A stretch of DNA of 64,000 nt, taken from Amphibacillus sediminis NBRC 103570 (lineage in GTDB: Bacteria > Bacillota > Bacilli > Bacillales > Amphibacillaceae). Location of the stretch: NCBI RefSeq assembly GCF_001552275.1, contig NZ_BCQW01000019.1:1-64000 (forward strand), in the 5' to 3' direction. A program made the translations under genes and the position numbers. The notes beneath the pieces were generated by a model that ran no database searches, was not told where the DNA came from, and saw only the letters and a list, made by a program, of their open reading frames with translations. Every line of letters begins with the position of its first letter. Within the stretch, counting starts at the first letter, position 1. Positions 29,712-38,512 of this stretch are shown here, in pieces.

Positions 29712-29900
29712 TACCTTGGTGTATTTACACCCAGATTTTATCGAGTGAAGCTCGATAACTTTCCGCTGAATCTCTAGCATCCGCCGGAGGCTTTAACTTT
29801 ATTCAGCTGGGTTTTTAACCCTCGTCAAATGGAATACAAATAGGCGCATTTATCTCAACCCTTGTTAGGAGTGGGAGACTCCTGCGGTATAAAGTTAAAT
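29712..29900 (-). repeat. repeat family B, near full-length copy
   Basis: Minus orientation relative to the family reference. It contains TTGGTGTATTTACACCC, the hairpin TTATCGAGTGAAGCTCGATAA, CATCCGCCGGAGGC, TTTAACTTTATTCAGC and, at the far end, GGAGTGGGAGACTCC and ATAAAGTTAAA. It lies upstream of dat. Between 29901 and 30077 nothing further is seen. Confidence 0.75.
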
Positions 29901-30077
29901 TTATTATAGCAGGATTGCAACATAGATGTTCAATATCGTGAGGAGTCTAAGATGGAAAGTTCTTCAATATAGAAGCCTGGAATGTTAAACTAAAAATAAA
30001 GTGTGAAGAAATGTACTTAAATTAGTGTGCAAGGTTTACAGTAGTTATCAGCCAAGTTGAAAGGGGTAGAACAAACT

Positions 30078-30473
30078 ATGGTTGCGCTAGTGTTAAGTTA
30101 TCTACTGATTTATTTTCTTGTTAACATTTTTATGACAAGAAAAATATCTCAACGTTATCATCTTCCTAAAAGGAAGTGGTGGGGACCTCAATATATTAAT
30201 CAAAAACATATGTCTGTAGAAATAATAGTTAGAATTATATTAGGTGTGACCATTCTAGTATATAGTATTTATTGTATTGATCAATTTGGAGTACTACCAC
30301 CTTTTTTAACTCTTTTTATTACTCCAAGCTTAATAGTTAGTGCCGATCTGGTAAGGGCCTGGTTTGAAAGGTATCGTTCTAGTCAACCTGAGCAGGCTTA
30401 CATTACATGTGTTGGAGTTGGTGGGGGGTATTTGACTTTTCTGATGATTTATCTGACTTTAAGGGGTTATTAA
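30078..30473 (+). CDS. small integral membrane protein (DUF4181-like)
   Basis: A 131-residue protein with about four membrane segments: residues 2-19, 53-70, 78-95 and 110-127, separated by basic loops (TRKISQRYHLPKRKWWGPQ). The layout resembles DUF4181 proteins of Bacillus, of unknown function; this assignment is tentative. ATG 30078 lies about eleven bases after AAGGGG; the TTG at 30057 has no ribosome site. The last codons and the stop codon lie inside the first unit of the 156-bp tandem repeat, so the C-terminus (TLRGY) may have been altered by the repeat. Confidence 0.6.
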   Translation: MVALVLSYLLIYFLVNIFMTRKISQRYHLPKRKWWGPQYINQKHMSVEIIVRIILGVTILVYSIYCIDQFGVLPPFLTLFITPSLIVSADLVRAWFERYRSSQPEQAYITCVGVGGGYLTFLMIYLTLRGY

Positions 30474-30885
30474 AAAATCACCGAATGATAAGCGTCGCAT
30501 CTCATTGTTGGCTCGTTTTTGCGCTACTCACGTATCTAAAAGCATACGTTGTGTTGCTCAAACCGTCGCCGCCTCGATCTGCTTGCTTCTAATTCGGCAA
30601 TTTCTTAACTATATTTAAGGGGTTATTAAAAAATCACCGAATGATAAGCGTCGCATCTCATTGTTGGCTCGTTTTTGTGCTACTCACGTATCTAAAAGCA
30701 TACGTTGTGTTGCTCAAACCGTCGCCGCCTCAATCTGCTTGCTTCTAATTCGGCAATTTTTTAACTGCATTTAAGGGGATATTAAAAAATCACCGAATGA
30801 TAAGCGTCGCATCTCATTGTTGGCTCGTTTTTGCGCTACTCACGTATCTAAAAGCATACGCTGTGTTGCTCAAACCGTCCCCTTC
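30458..30885 (+). repeat. repeat family C, tandem array of 156-bp units
   Basis: Three head-to-tail units start at 30458, 30614 and 30770, a constant period of 156 bp; the third stops after about 115 bp. Units one and two differ at only a few bases. Each unit starts TTTAAGGGGTTATTAAAAAA and TCACCGAATGATAAGCGTCG, and ends CTTCTAATTCGGCAATTT and TTAACT, so its ends are imperfect inverted repeats (CCGAAT/ATTCGG in TTAA-rich arms). The GC-richer interior has ATCTCATTGTTGGCTCG and TTGCTCAAACCGTCGCC. Too long and too uniform for a CRISPR array, and without an open frame. Confidence 0.9.
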
Positions 30886-30992
30886 ATCGCTTCATACGTC
30901 TCTCAATTACGTTTTAATTGTGCCATCCTTTCGTATTTCCATTACATTATGATAAGCTTAAGAAAGTTTGATGAGAGGAAGGAATGAAATTT

Positions 30993-33146
30993 ATGAGTAA
31001 AACTGTTGTCTTGGCTGAAAAGCCTTCTGTTGGTCGCGACATAGCAAGGGTGCTAAATTGCACAAAAAAACAGAATGGATTTTTCGAAGGCTCTAAATAT
31101 ATTGTGACTTGGGCATTGGGCCATTTAGTGACTCTCGCTGATCCAGAAGCCTATGATGTCAAATACAAGACATGGAGAATCGAAGACTTACCCATGCTAC
31201 CGGATCGATTGAAGCTCGTGGTGATGCGCCAAACAAATCGACAATTTCAAGTTGTCAAGGCTCAATTGAATCGTAAAGATGTAAATGAGGTTATTATTGC
31301 AACTGATGCCGGACGAGAAGGGGAGCTTGTCGCCCGTTGGATACTTGAAAAAGCACGGATTAACAAAGTGATTAAGCGGTTGTGGATTTCTTCGGTAACA
31401 GACAAAGCAATTCGTGATGGTTTCAAAAACTTAAAGCCAGGTCAAGCCTATCAAAATCTGTATGCAGCGGCTGCGGCAAGGTCGGAAGCTGATTGGTATG
31501 TCGGGTTAAATGCAACGCGTGCTTTGACGACCAAGCATAATGCTCAACTATCAAGTGGGCGTGTTCAGACACCAACATTAGCAATGATTGCTAAGCGAGA
31601 AGATGAAATTAAACAATTTAAATCAAAGCTGTTTTATGGAATCCAGGCTCATGCTAACCATGGACTTCATTTTGTCTGGCAGGATGAACAAAACAATAGT
31701 CGTATTTATAATCAGGAAAAGGCTGAACAGCTTTTAACATCCTTACAAGGAAAAAAAGCGCGCATTACAGCCGTTAAACGAGTTGAGAAGAAAAGTTATG
31801 CCCCGCCACTATACGACCTGTCCTCATTACAGCAGGAAGCAAATAAGGCATTCGGCTTTTCGGGAAAACAAACCTTATCGATTATGCAAAAGCTCTATGA
31901 ACATCACAAAATTTTAACCTATCCACGGACAGATTCGCGTTTTTTGTCAAATGATGTAGTTGCAACCTTAAAGGATCGAGTTGACGCTTGTGGTGTTGAT
32001 CAATATACTGCAACAGCTAAGAAAATTCTGCAACAAGGTATCAAAGCTAATCGGTCGTTTGTTGATGATCGTAAGGTTTCTGATCACCATGCCATTATTC
32101 CAACTGAAGAGCCCGTATTTTTAGCAGAATTAGATGATAAAGAACGAAAAATTTATGATCTCGTTGTTAAGCGTTTTTTAGCTGTTTTATCTAACCCTTA
32201 TCGTTTTGAGCAAACGACGATCATTTTAGAGGTGGCAGGAGAACGCTTCGTCACAACAGAGAATCATGTAAAAGATTTAGGATGGAAGGTCCTTTATCAA
32301 GATCAAGGAGATCAGGTTAGATTACCTGATTTGAGAGAGGGACAAACTCTTGAAGTCAAGGTCAAGCTAACCAAAGGAGAAACTCAGCCTCCAGAACGTT
32401 TTACAGAAGGAACATTATTACAAGCCATGGAAAACCCGGTAAAATTCCTTGAGACAAAAGATCAAAAGCTAGCCAATACGTTAAATCAAACAGGGGGATT
32501 AGGAACGGTTGCCACACGTGCTGATATTATTGATAAGCTATTTAATACCCATTATATTGAAAGTAGAGGGAAGTATTTATACACGACTTCAAAAGGACGT
32601 CAGCTACTAAACATGGTCCCTGCTGATTTGCGCTCACCGATTTTAACTGCTAAATGGGAGCAAAGGCTAACCGCCATTGCTGAGGGGAAGCTTAAGAAAG
32701 CTGTTTTTATTGATGAAATGAAAACATATGCTGCCAAAGTAGTCGCTGAAATAAAACAGAGTCGAGAATCGTTTAAGCACGATAATATTACAGGAACAAA
32801 ATGTCCTAATTGTGGTAAGCTCATGCTTGAAGTAAACGGGAAAAATGGTCGAATGCTTGTTTGTCAAGATCGTGAATGTGGTGAAAAGAAACACATCGCT
32901 AGAAAAACAAATGCACGCTGTCCGAACTGTCATAAGAAGATGGAATTGCGTGGAAAAGGTAACGCACAGACCTTCTCATGTCGTTGCGGTTATCGTGAGA
33001 AGCTATCTGCCTTCCAAAAGCGTAAAGAAAAGCAAAGTACTGAGAAAGCCTCCAAGCGAGATATAAATAAATATTTAAAAAAGAATAATGATGATCATTT
33101 CACCAATTCGGCCTTAGCTGATGCCTTAGCGAAATTAAAAAAGTAA
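30993..33146 (+). CDS. topB: DNA topoisomerase III
   Basis: Type IA topoisomerase of 717 residues that cleaves one strand through a 5'-phosphotyrosine and decatenates replication or recombination intermediates. The TOPRIM domain shows LAEKPSVGRDIA and TDAGREGELVARW; the catalytic Tyr310 is in YPRTDSRFLS. Two C-terminal zinc ribbons follow (CPNC...CQDREC near 600 and CPNC...CRCGY near 640), then a lysine-rich tail. ATG 30993 is preferred to 30984 on spacing from GAGGAAGG. RecQ, its usual functional partner, is also in this window, but 18 kb away. Confidence 0.95.
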   Translation: MSKTVVLAEKPSVGRDIARVLNCTKKQNGFFEGSKYIVTWALGHLVTLADPEAYDVKYKTWRIEDLPMLPDRLKLVVMRQTNRQFQVVKAQLNRKDVNEVIIATDAGREGELVARWILEKARINKVIKRLWISSVTDKAIRDGFKNLKPGQAYQNLYAAAAARSEADWYVGLNATRALTTKHNAQLSSGRVQTPTLAMIAKREDEIKQFKSKLFYGIQAHANHGLHFVWQDEQNNSRIYNQEKAEQLLTSLQGKKARITAVKRVEKKSYAPPLYDLSSLQQEANKAFGFSGKQTLSIMQKLYEHHKILTYPRTDSRFLSNDVVATLKDRVDACGVDQYTATAKKILQQGIKANRSFVDDRKVSDHHAIIPTEEPVFLAELDDKERKIYDLVVKRFLAVLSNPYRFEQTTIILEVAGERFVTTENHVKDLGWKVLYQDQGDQVRLPDLREGQTLEVKVKLTKGETQPPERFTEGTLLQAMENPVKFLETKDQKLANTLNQTGGLGTVATRADIIDKLFNTHYIESRGKYLYTTSKGRQLLNMVPADLRSPILTAKWEQRLTAIAEGKLKKAVFIDEMKTYAAKVVAEIKQSRESFKHDNITGTKCPNCGKLMLEVNGKNGRMLVCQDRECGEKKHIARKTNARCPNCHKKMELRGKGNAQTFSCRCGYREKLSAFQKRKEKQSTEKASKRDINKYLKKNNDDHFTNSALADALAKLKK

Positions 33147-33206
33147 TACGAGTTTAGTTGTTCATTAAATATAACGAGATCAGTCGCATATATTGTACAA
33201 TCAATG

Positions 33207-33234
33207 TAGCGGGAAGTCTGTGGACTGCCCGCTA
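33207..33234 (+). terminator. hairpin downstream of topB
   Basis: TAGCGGG-AGTC and GACT-CCCGCTA form a long stem with one internal mismatch; the trailing sequence is TAAAATTAT, so the T-run is poor. Possible terminator or 3' stabilising stem. Confidence 0.5.
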
Positions 33235-33295
33235 TAAAATTATAAAATTGCATGATATACCTCCTAACAATTATTAATCTCGAAACTTAATTTAA

Positions 33296-33420
33296 CATTA
33301 TTCAGCAGGTAATGCTCCCACTTCTATAACGACTGAATAAAGTTAAAGCCTTCGGTTTGATAGGAAAGTTATCGATCGAAGTTTGATAACATCTGGGGAT
33401 TTGATTATCTCCGAAAATGA
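33296..33420 (+). repeat. repeat family B, diverged copy
   Basis: Contains CATTATTCAGCAGG, CTCCCACTTCTATAACG, ACTGAATAAAGTTAAAGCC and a hairpin ATCGATCGAAGTTTGATAAC-like segment. It precedes repeat A5 by about 50 bases. Confidence 0.5.
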
Positions 33421-33473
33421 TTTCAAAATAAAAGAGTCTCCCATTATTATCTGAATTTGGTATAATAGCTATA

Positions 33474-33725
33474 TTTATTGCAGTGTAACTGGCTGGGGCT
33501 ACGATTACTCGCCCTATCGAAGGGCTTTTGTAAGCCTCCCAGTTCAAGAAATAAGGGGACACGTCATGTCTAAGTAGGGAGATCTAACAGCCGGTAACGG
33601 CCCGATTGGTTCAACTAACGTTCAGTGGGGGAGAGGTAGCTAACTAAGTTCGCGACGTCGTGTCACATCGTCTGCACGAGCAAACCCTATGCGTCGCCCC
33701 CCCACTGAACGAAGTTTCACTTTAT
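33474..33725 (+). repeat. repeat family A, copy A5
   Basis: Full-length copy (252 bp) upstream of the NlpC/P60-like gene: TTTATTGCAGTGTAACTGG at the left, CCCCCCCACTGAACGAAG and TTTCACTTTAT at the right, with all internal stems recognisable. Confidence 0.88.
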
Positions 33726-33787
33726 ATGAAACCATTTTGTCCAAAAAAAAGTCTATTAGTTATATAGATGTGGAAGGGGGATGACGA

Positions 33788-34375
33788 ATGAAAACAAGAA
33801 CAGTCTATTTGTTGTTTCTTAGTACGGGTACGATGTTAGCAAAGACAATTGATTTTTATACTAGGTCATCGTTAAATCATGTCTCAATAGCACTTGATCG
33901 TGAACTTAATTATGTATATAGCTTTGGGCGTAAAAAACCTAACAATCCTTTTATCGGTGGATTCATTAAAGAAAATTTAAATTTACCATTTTTCAATCGC
34001 TCAAGTTGTGCGATCTACCAGTTAAAAGTGTCTGAGACAGAATACAATCAATTGGTGGAACAAATAATGATCATGGAGAGCCATAAGCACTTATACCGTT
34101 ATAATTTTTTAGGATTATTTGGTGTCATGATGAATAAAGAATTCCGCCGTAAAAATGCGTATTTCTGTTCACAGTTTGTGGCAACGATTTTACAGGAGTG
34201 TGGCGTGTATACTGGTCCGAAGCCGCCTGGCTTAATACGTCCGGAAGATTTACGTAACTGGCGCGAATTGAGTCCTGTCTACCATGGTAAACTTAAATAC
34301 TATCCTTTTTTTAATTATCAGCCAGAAGACCAGCCGAAGCAAAGCTGGCGTCATTCATTCTTTAAGCTTAGCTAA
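33788..34375 (+). CDS. permuted NlpC/P60 (YiiX-like) family protein
   Basis: A 195-residue protein of a widespread Firmicute family with papain-like permuted NlpC/P60 features: the histidine in SSLNHVSIALD (residues about 28-38) and the cysteine in AYFCSQFVATIL (about 125). SFGRKKPNNPFIGGF and KPPGLIRPEDL are further conserved-looking stretches. Members may act as amidases or acyltransferases, but no substrate is known here. No signal peptide is evident. GAAGGGGG precedes the ATG. The stop codon lies within the stem of the terminator, and the lia operon begins downstream. Confidence 0.7.
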   Translation: MKTRTVYLLFLSTGTMLAKTIDFYTRSSLNHVSIALDRELNYVYSFGRKKPNNPFIGGFIKENLNLPFFNRSSCAIYQLKVSETEYNQLVEQIMIMESHKHLYRYNFLGLFGVMMNKEFRRKNAYFCSQFVATILQECGVYTGPKPPGLIRPEDLRNWRELSPVYHGKLKYYPFFNYQPEDQPKQSWRHSFFKLS

Positions 34376-34403
34376 ATAATTTTTAGCTAAGCTTTATTTA
34401 TTT
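34364..34403 (+). terminator. Rho-independent terminator
   Basis: AAGCTTAGCTAAA and TTTAGCTAAGCTT form a perfect 13-bp stem on a five-base loop followed by TATTTATTT; it includes the preceding stop codon. Confidence 0.85.
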
Positions 34404-34458
34404 GCAGGAGTAGTGGTCTTACCTTGAGATACATCTCTAGTCTTAAGTCAAGATATAG

Positions 34459-34490
34459 CCTGAGCCTGTTACGGGAAAGGAAGGCTCAGG
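34459..34490 (+). promoter_or_regulatory. inverted repeat in the lia leader
   Basis: CCTGAGCC (34459-34466) and GGCTCAGG (34483-34490) are exact inverted copies 16 bases apart, 34 bases ahead of liaI. It may be an operator or an RNA hairpin in the leader. A second small palindrome, GAGATACATCTC, lies at 34427-34438. I cannot match either firmly to a LiaR box. Confidence 0.4.
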
Positions 34491-34523
34491 TTAGAATTAA
34501 GGTATCGAAAGGAGGTCGAGGCA

Positions 34524-34832
34524 ATGCGTACATTCTTATTTGTTATCATTGCGTTAATCACAGGGATAATCATATTGACCACTGTAGCACCATTAGTTGG
34601 CTTAGTTATTAGCTTAGCAATTGTTTATTACGCTGTGCGCCGTTTTCTCTTAACGGATTCAGTAGGTGCCAAGATTGGGTGGAGCATTGTTGCATTGATG
34701 GGAGTATCGATGGCAATTTCAAACACACCAGCATTGATTGGCATTGTAGCTGCGATCCTCTTGTATTACACATATCGAAGCTATCGAAAAGCAAAACTGT
34801 ATGACGAAGAAAAAGACTGGATTATTGATTAA
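34524..34832 (+). CDS. liaI: LiaI-like membrane protein
   Basis: A 102-residue hydrophobic protein with three or four membrane segments (about 4-22, 25-42, 51-66, 68-85) and a charged C-terminus ending DEEKDWIID. In B. subtilis LiaI anchors the PspA-like LiaH at the membrane under cell-wall stress. Assignment rests on position directly before a PspA-family gene and the lia genes that follow, more than on similarity. AAAGGAGGT precedes the ATG. First gene of the operon. Confidence 0.7.
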   Translation: MRTFLFVIIALITGIIILTTVAPLVGLVISLAIVYYAVRRFLLTDSVGAKIGWSIVALMGVSMAISNTPALIGIVAAILLYYTYRSYRKAKLYDEEKDWIID

Positions 34833-34850
34833 AAAAAGGAGTGGAAGACC

Positions 34851-35480
34851 ATGAGCAATATATTTACACGGTTAAAGGATTCTATTGTAGCTGATTTTCA
34901 TCATTTACTTGATCAAAAAGAAGAAAAACACCCGATGACACATTTAAATCAATATATTCGTAAATGTGAGGATGAGGTGAAGAAATTAAAGCAATTAATT
35001 GAGAAACAGTATGTGATTAAGCAACAATACCAAAAAGAATTAAACCAAGCCAAGCACATGCTGGATAAGAGAACGAAACAAATGGCTTTAGCAGAAAAAA
35101 TGGATGAAACAGAGCTTTATCAAGAAGCAAAGCTTGAGGCTGATAAATATCAAGTACGTGTCGATCAATTGTCTGAGCTAGCCGCTAACGCGACGAATCA
35201 AATTGAAGAAATTGAAACAAAATATGGTGAGATGCAGCATCAGCTTAAAAACTTGTACGTGAAACGTCTTGAATTAAAAGGACGTGAAAATTTAGCACGG
35301 GTGCACCGAGGGATAAATCAGGTTCTACAAGCCGAATATTTAGACCGAAGCAGCAACAAGTTCGCCGAAGCGGAAGATTATATTGAGCGGTTAGAACAAC
35401 AGGTAAACACGAACTATCGTTTGCATACTTTAGATGCACGATTTGCAGAATTAGAAAAAAAGGATTCTATTTCTAACTAA
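34851..35480 (+). CDS. liaH: LiaH, PspA/IM30-family phage shock protein
   Basis: A 209-residue almost entirely coiled-coil protein (about residues 25-200). It opens with MSNIFTRLKDSIVADFHHLL, the amphipathic N-terminal helix typical of PspA/LiaH that binds stressed membranes. In B. subtilis LiaH forms large rings and protects against bacitracin or daptomycin-like damage. Follows liaI by 18 bases with AAAGGAG. A hairpin between this gene and liaF probably separates high-level liaIH from low-level liaFSR expression. Confidence 0.9.
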   Translation: MSNIFTRLKDSIVADFHHLLDQKEEKHPMTHLNQYIRKCEDEVKKLKQLIEKQYVIKQQYQKELNQAKHMLDKRTKQMALAEKMDETELYQEAKLEADKYQVRVDQLSELAANATNQIEEIETKYGEMQHQLKNLYVKRLELKGRENLARVHRGINQVLQAEYLDRSSNKFAEAEDYIERLEQQVNTNYRLHTLDARFAELEKKDSISN

Positions 35481-35491
35481 GTTCGTGTACG

Positions 35492-35528
35492 CTATAGGTA
35501 GTTAAGCAATAGCTTGACTACCTATTTT
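35492..35528 (+). terminator. intra-operon terminator/attenuator between liaH and liaF
   Basis: ATAGGTAGTTAAGC and GCTTGACTACCTAT pair in a 14-bp stem with one mismatch on a four-base loop, followed by TTTT. Its site after liaH suggests that most transcripts stop after liaIH and few read into liaFSR. Confidence 0.8.
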
Positions 35529-35548
35529 CACCATAAAGGGGTACGCCT

Positions 35549-36268
35549 ATGTTTAATCAAATGAATAAGAATCTCTTATTTTATATAGTGGTAGCGGCAC
35601 TTGCTTTATTTGCCGTAGAATTTGTGTTTGTCCGATCAGATGTTTGGATATGGCTCTTAGTCTGGGGAGGCGTCATTTACTTATCGTGGCGTTATTACTA
35701 TCGGCCGCAGGGGCGTATCGCGTTTTGGGTTGGCTGTGTTGCATTAGCTATAACGATAATGGACACGATGTTTTTCCGATTAATCATTGCAGCAATCATC
35801 TTTGTCACTGTCCTTTACTTTTATCAACATAAAACAAACATCAAGCCTGAGCAAAAGGAACTGCAATTTGGTGATGAGCCAATTCAGCAGGAGGATGTTT
35901 TATTTTCAAATCAATGGTTTGGTAAGCAAACGACAGGTGACAGTCCTTATCAGTGGCAAGATATTAATTACCAAACCCTAGCTGGTGAAACAGTGATTAA
36001 TTTAAATAAAACTGTTTTACCGAAGGGTGAACCTATTATAGTTATGCGTCACTTACTTGGTTCGATCAAAATTATTGTCCCTTACGATGTTGAAGTCAGT
36101 ATTCATCATTCTGTTATGATCGGCTCAGTTAATTTTTTTGGTTATGGTGATGATCAGTTAACCAATCGAACGGTGCATTATCAAACAGCAAATTACCAAA
36201 CAGCCAATCAGCGGATCAAAATATATACCTCAATGCTTGCTGGGAAGATTGAGGTGAAGCGCGGATGA
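35549..36268 (+). CDS. liaF: LiaF, membrane inhibitor of LiaRS
   Basis: A 239-residue protein with four membrane segments in residues 8-95 and a soluble C-terminal domain (DUF2154/LiaF-like) with QDINYQTLAGETVINLNKT, GEPIIVMRHLLGSIKIIVP and VSIHHSVMIGSVNFFG. LiaF holds the LiaS kinase off in the absence of envelope stress. AAAGGGG precedes the ATG. It overlaps liaS by four bases (ATGA), so the inhibitor and kinase are made together. Confidence 0.92.
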   Translation: MFNQMNKNLLFYIVVAALALFAVEFVFVRSDVWIWLLVWGGVIYLSWRYYYRPQGRIAFWVGCVALAITIMDTMFFRLIIAAIIFVTVLYFYQHKTNIKPEQKELQFGDEPIQQEDVLFSNQWFGKQTTGDSPYQWQDINYQTLAGETVINLNKTVLPKGEPIIVMRHLLGSIKIIVPYDVEVSIHHSVMIGSVNFFGYGDDQLTNRTVHYQTANYQTANQRIKIYTSMLAGKIEVKRG

Positions 36269-37311
36269 AAAAGGCGTTTTTCTCAATTTTCCTTCGGAAT
36301 TTTTGCATCATCATGTTGTTCTCAATCGGTTTTCTCGTTATTTTGTTTACACAAGTAAGCTCATTATCATGGCCAGTGCTTTTAAGCACTTCATTTGGAC
36401 GGTTTCCATTGGGACTCATCTTAATCTTTGTCATAATTGTTGCTAGTTTGTTAACATCTTTAATCCCTTATCTTATCTATAAGAAGGAATTTAAAATCAT
36501 TCATCAATTACTTGAACAGGTTGAAGCAGGTAATGATGAGCGGGTCCGTTACTATGGAAAAGTAAGTGAAACGCAAATGATCACCTATTTGATTAGTAGG
36601 ATTCAAACGAATCTCCATGCCCAAACCATGCGAATACAAAAGGTTATGAGTGAACGGATTGAGGATCAAGAAGAGCAAATTGAAGCCAGAATTACCGAGG
36701 AACGAAACCGGCTTGCTCGTGAGCTACATGATTCTGTGAGTCAAGAACTCTTTGCAGCATCGATGCTTGTCTCAGCCATCAACGAAATGTCAGAAACAAA
36801 TTCAGACCAGCTTAAACGCCCGCTTGAGCAAGTGGAGTCAATGATCCAGCAGGCACAGCTAGAAATGCGGGCATTACTTCTGCATTTACGGCCAATTGCT
36901 TTGAAGGATCATGCATTAAAAGAAGGGATTGATCAACTATTAACCGAGCTTGTAGCTAAAATACCGATTCATGTTAACTGGCGAACTGAACAGATTACAT
37001 TAAATCGAGCTGTTGAAGATCATTTATTTCGAATCCTGCAAGAATCTCTATCAAATGCATTGCGACATGCTAAGGCAAGTCAAGTTGATGTTTTATTTAT
37101 AGAACGTGATGGAATGGTCGTGCTTTCTGTTGTTGACGACGGGGTTGGATTTGATAGTGAAGCACAGCAATCGGGTTCATACGGACTTGTTAACATGAAG
37201 GAAAGAGCAGAGGAAATTGGGGCACAGTATCGACTTGTGAGTGTACCTAATCAAGGTACAAAAGTTGAGGTGCGCGTTTTGATAAATAAAGAGGGGGATG
37301 AATCACAGTGA
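36265..37311 (+). CDS. liaS: LiaS-type sensor histidine kinase
   Basis: A 348-residue NarL-type (HPK7) kinase. Two membrane segments (about 13-35 and 50-70) enclose a very short extracytoplasmic loop, the intramembrane-sensing layout. A HAMP-like linker and coiled coil follow, then the phospho-accepting His155 in [17 protein letters not shown] and a GHKL ATPase domain with [24 protein letters not shown] and [13 protein letters not shown]. It overlaps liaF by four bases and liaR by four bases. Confidence 0.93.
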   Translation: MKKAFFSIFLRNFCIIMLFSIGFLVILFTQVSSLSWPVLLSTSFGRFPLGLILIFVIIVASLLTSLIPYLIYKKEFKIIHQLLEQVEAGNDERVRYYGKVSETQMITYLISRIQTNLHAQTMRIQKVMSERIEDQEEQIEARITEERNRLARELHDSVSQELFAASMLVSAINEMSETNSDQLKRPLEQVESMIQQAQLEMRALLLHLRPIALKDHALKEGIDQLLTELVAKIPIHVNWRTEQITLNRAVEDHLFRILQESLSNALRHAKASQVDVLFIERDGMVVLSVVDDGVGFDSEAQQSGSYGLVNMKERAEEIGAQYRLVSVPNQGTKVEVRVLINKEGDESQ

Positions 37312-37937
37312 TACGCGTTTTATTTGTTGATGATCATGAAATGGTTAGAATCGGTGTTACAACATACCTTACCACACAGCCTGATATTGAAGTGGTAGCG
37401 GAAGCAAGTAATGGTAATGAAGCAATTGAGTTAGCACTTAAGCTCAAGCCAGATATCATTTTGATGGATATTGTCATGGATCAAATGGATGGGATTGAAG
37501 CAACGAAGCGGATTATTCAGGAATGGCCAGAAGCAAAAATTTTAATGGTAACGAGCTTTGTTGATGATGATAAGGTTTATCCAGCTCTAGAAGCAGGTGC
37601 GACTAGTTATTTGCTTAAAACATCTAAGGCTAGTGATATCGCTGATGCGATCCGCAAAACAGCCAATGGTGAGTCTGTTTTTGAAGCAGAGGTCACTAAC
37701 AAAATGATGGCTAAAATGCGAGGTAATCAACCATCTGCTTTACACGAAGATTTAACAGCAAGAGAAAAAGAAATCCTTTTGTTAATTGCTCAAGGAAAGA
37801 CTAATCAGGAAATTGCAGATGAGCTATTCATTGCTTTAAAAACAACGAAAGTGCATGTCAGTAATATATTAAGTAAACTAGAAGTGCACGATCGTACACA
37901 AGCAGCAATCTATGCTCATAAGCACCAGCTTGTTTAA
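37308..37937 (+). CDS. liaR: LiaR-type response regulator
   Basis: A 209-residue NarL/LuxR-family regulator. The receiver domain has DDHEMVR, the phospho-accepting Asp54 in [13 protein letters not shown], and [24 protein letters not shown]; the C-terminal helix-turn-helix is [30 protein letters not shown] or ATG choice: the frame starts at 37308 with GTG after GAGGGGGATG, overlapping liaS. It should activate liaIH in response to lipid II-cycle or membrane damage. Confidence 0.94.
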   Translation: MIRVLFVDDHEMVRIGVTTYLTTQPDIEVVAEASNGNEAIELALKLKPDIILMDIVMDQMDGIEATKRIIQEWPEAKILMVTSFVDDDKVYPALEAGATSYLLKTSKASDIADAIRKTANGESVFEAEVTNKMMAKMRGNQPSALHEDLTAREKEILLLIAQGKTNQEIADELFIALKTTKVHVSNILSKLEVHDRTQAAIYAHKHQLV

Positions 37938-37954
37938 GACAGGAGAGGATGTTA

Positions 37955-38503
37955 GTGGATCAAAAGCGTTATCTACAGGAATTGACTTATCATTTAAGGT
38001 CACTACCAAAGCCGGTACGTGATGATATTTTAGAAATGTATCGTGACCAATTTAAAATAGCCGAAATAGATGGACAATCAGAGCAAGATTTAATTTTAAC
38101 GTTAGGGCGTCCAAAAGCCGTAGCAGAGAAAGAATTAGCCATTCATGCAGACCAAATTGACTATTATCCAACATCTGCAGAAGAATCAGAACCAAATCAA
38201 TCAAAAAGTAATGTATTTGTGTTCATATTACTAGTCATGTTTAATCTTATTGTCGTTTTGGGCCCAGCATTTGGTATTGGATTAGCCTGGCTTATGCTAT
38301 GGGTTGCATCAGTTGTCCTCATGATCGCTCCATTTGTAGTTTTGTGGCAATTCTCACTATTTGCTGTACCTGAGATCTTTGTCGCCATAGCGGCATTTGG
38401 TTTAGGATTACTATTATTTGTTGCACAATATTACATTTCTAAGTTTTTGTTCTGGCTCGTCCATCGTTACTTCCAGGTAATGAGACGAATGGTGAGAGGG
38501 TGA
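37955..38503 (+). CDS. DUF1700-like (HAAS domain) membrane protein
   Basis: About 182 residues. An N-terminal HAAS-type helical domain (DQKRYLQELTYHLRSLPKPV, DILEMYRDQF, LGRPKAVAEKELA) precedes three or four membrane segments from about residue 85. Such genes typically sit beside a DUF4097 gene in envelope-stress or PadR-type operons, as here. GTG 37955 is preferred, six bases after GAGG; ATG 37949 is nearly inside the ribosome site. It follows liaR by 17 bases, ahead of the DUF4097 gene. Molecular role unknown. Confidence 0.75.
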   Translation: MDQKRYLQELTYHLRSLPKPVRDDILEMYRDQFKIAEIDGQSEQDLILTLGRPKAVAEKELAIHADQIDYYPTSAEESEPNQSKSNVFVFILLVMFNLIVVLGPAFGIGLAWLMLWVASVVLMIAPFVVLWQFSLFAVPEIFVAIAAFGLGLLLFVAQYYISKFLFWLVHRYFQVMRRMVRG

Positions 38504-38512
38504 GGTGAGAGG

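Noticed and set aside
30458-30885. CRISPR array
   Set aside because: Units are 156 bp, contiguous, nearly identical across their whole length and without variable spacers; no cas genes are nearby.
33302-33562. 86-codon minus-strand frame
   Set aside because: It covers parts of repeats B and A5; similar frames are not kept in other copies of these repeats.
35245-35439. antisense frames inside liaH, trp genes, topB and others
   Set aside because: They are shadows of strong coding frames with clear protein families and lack ribosome sites.
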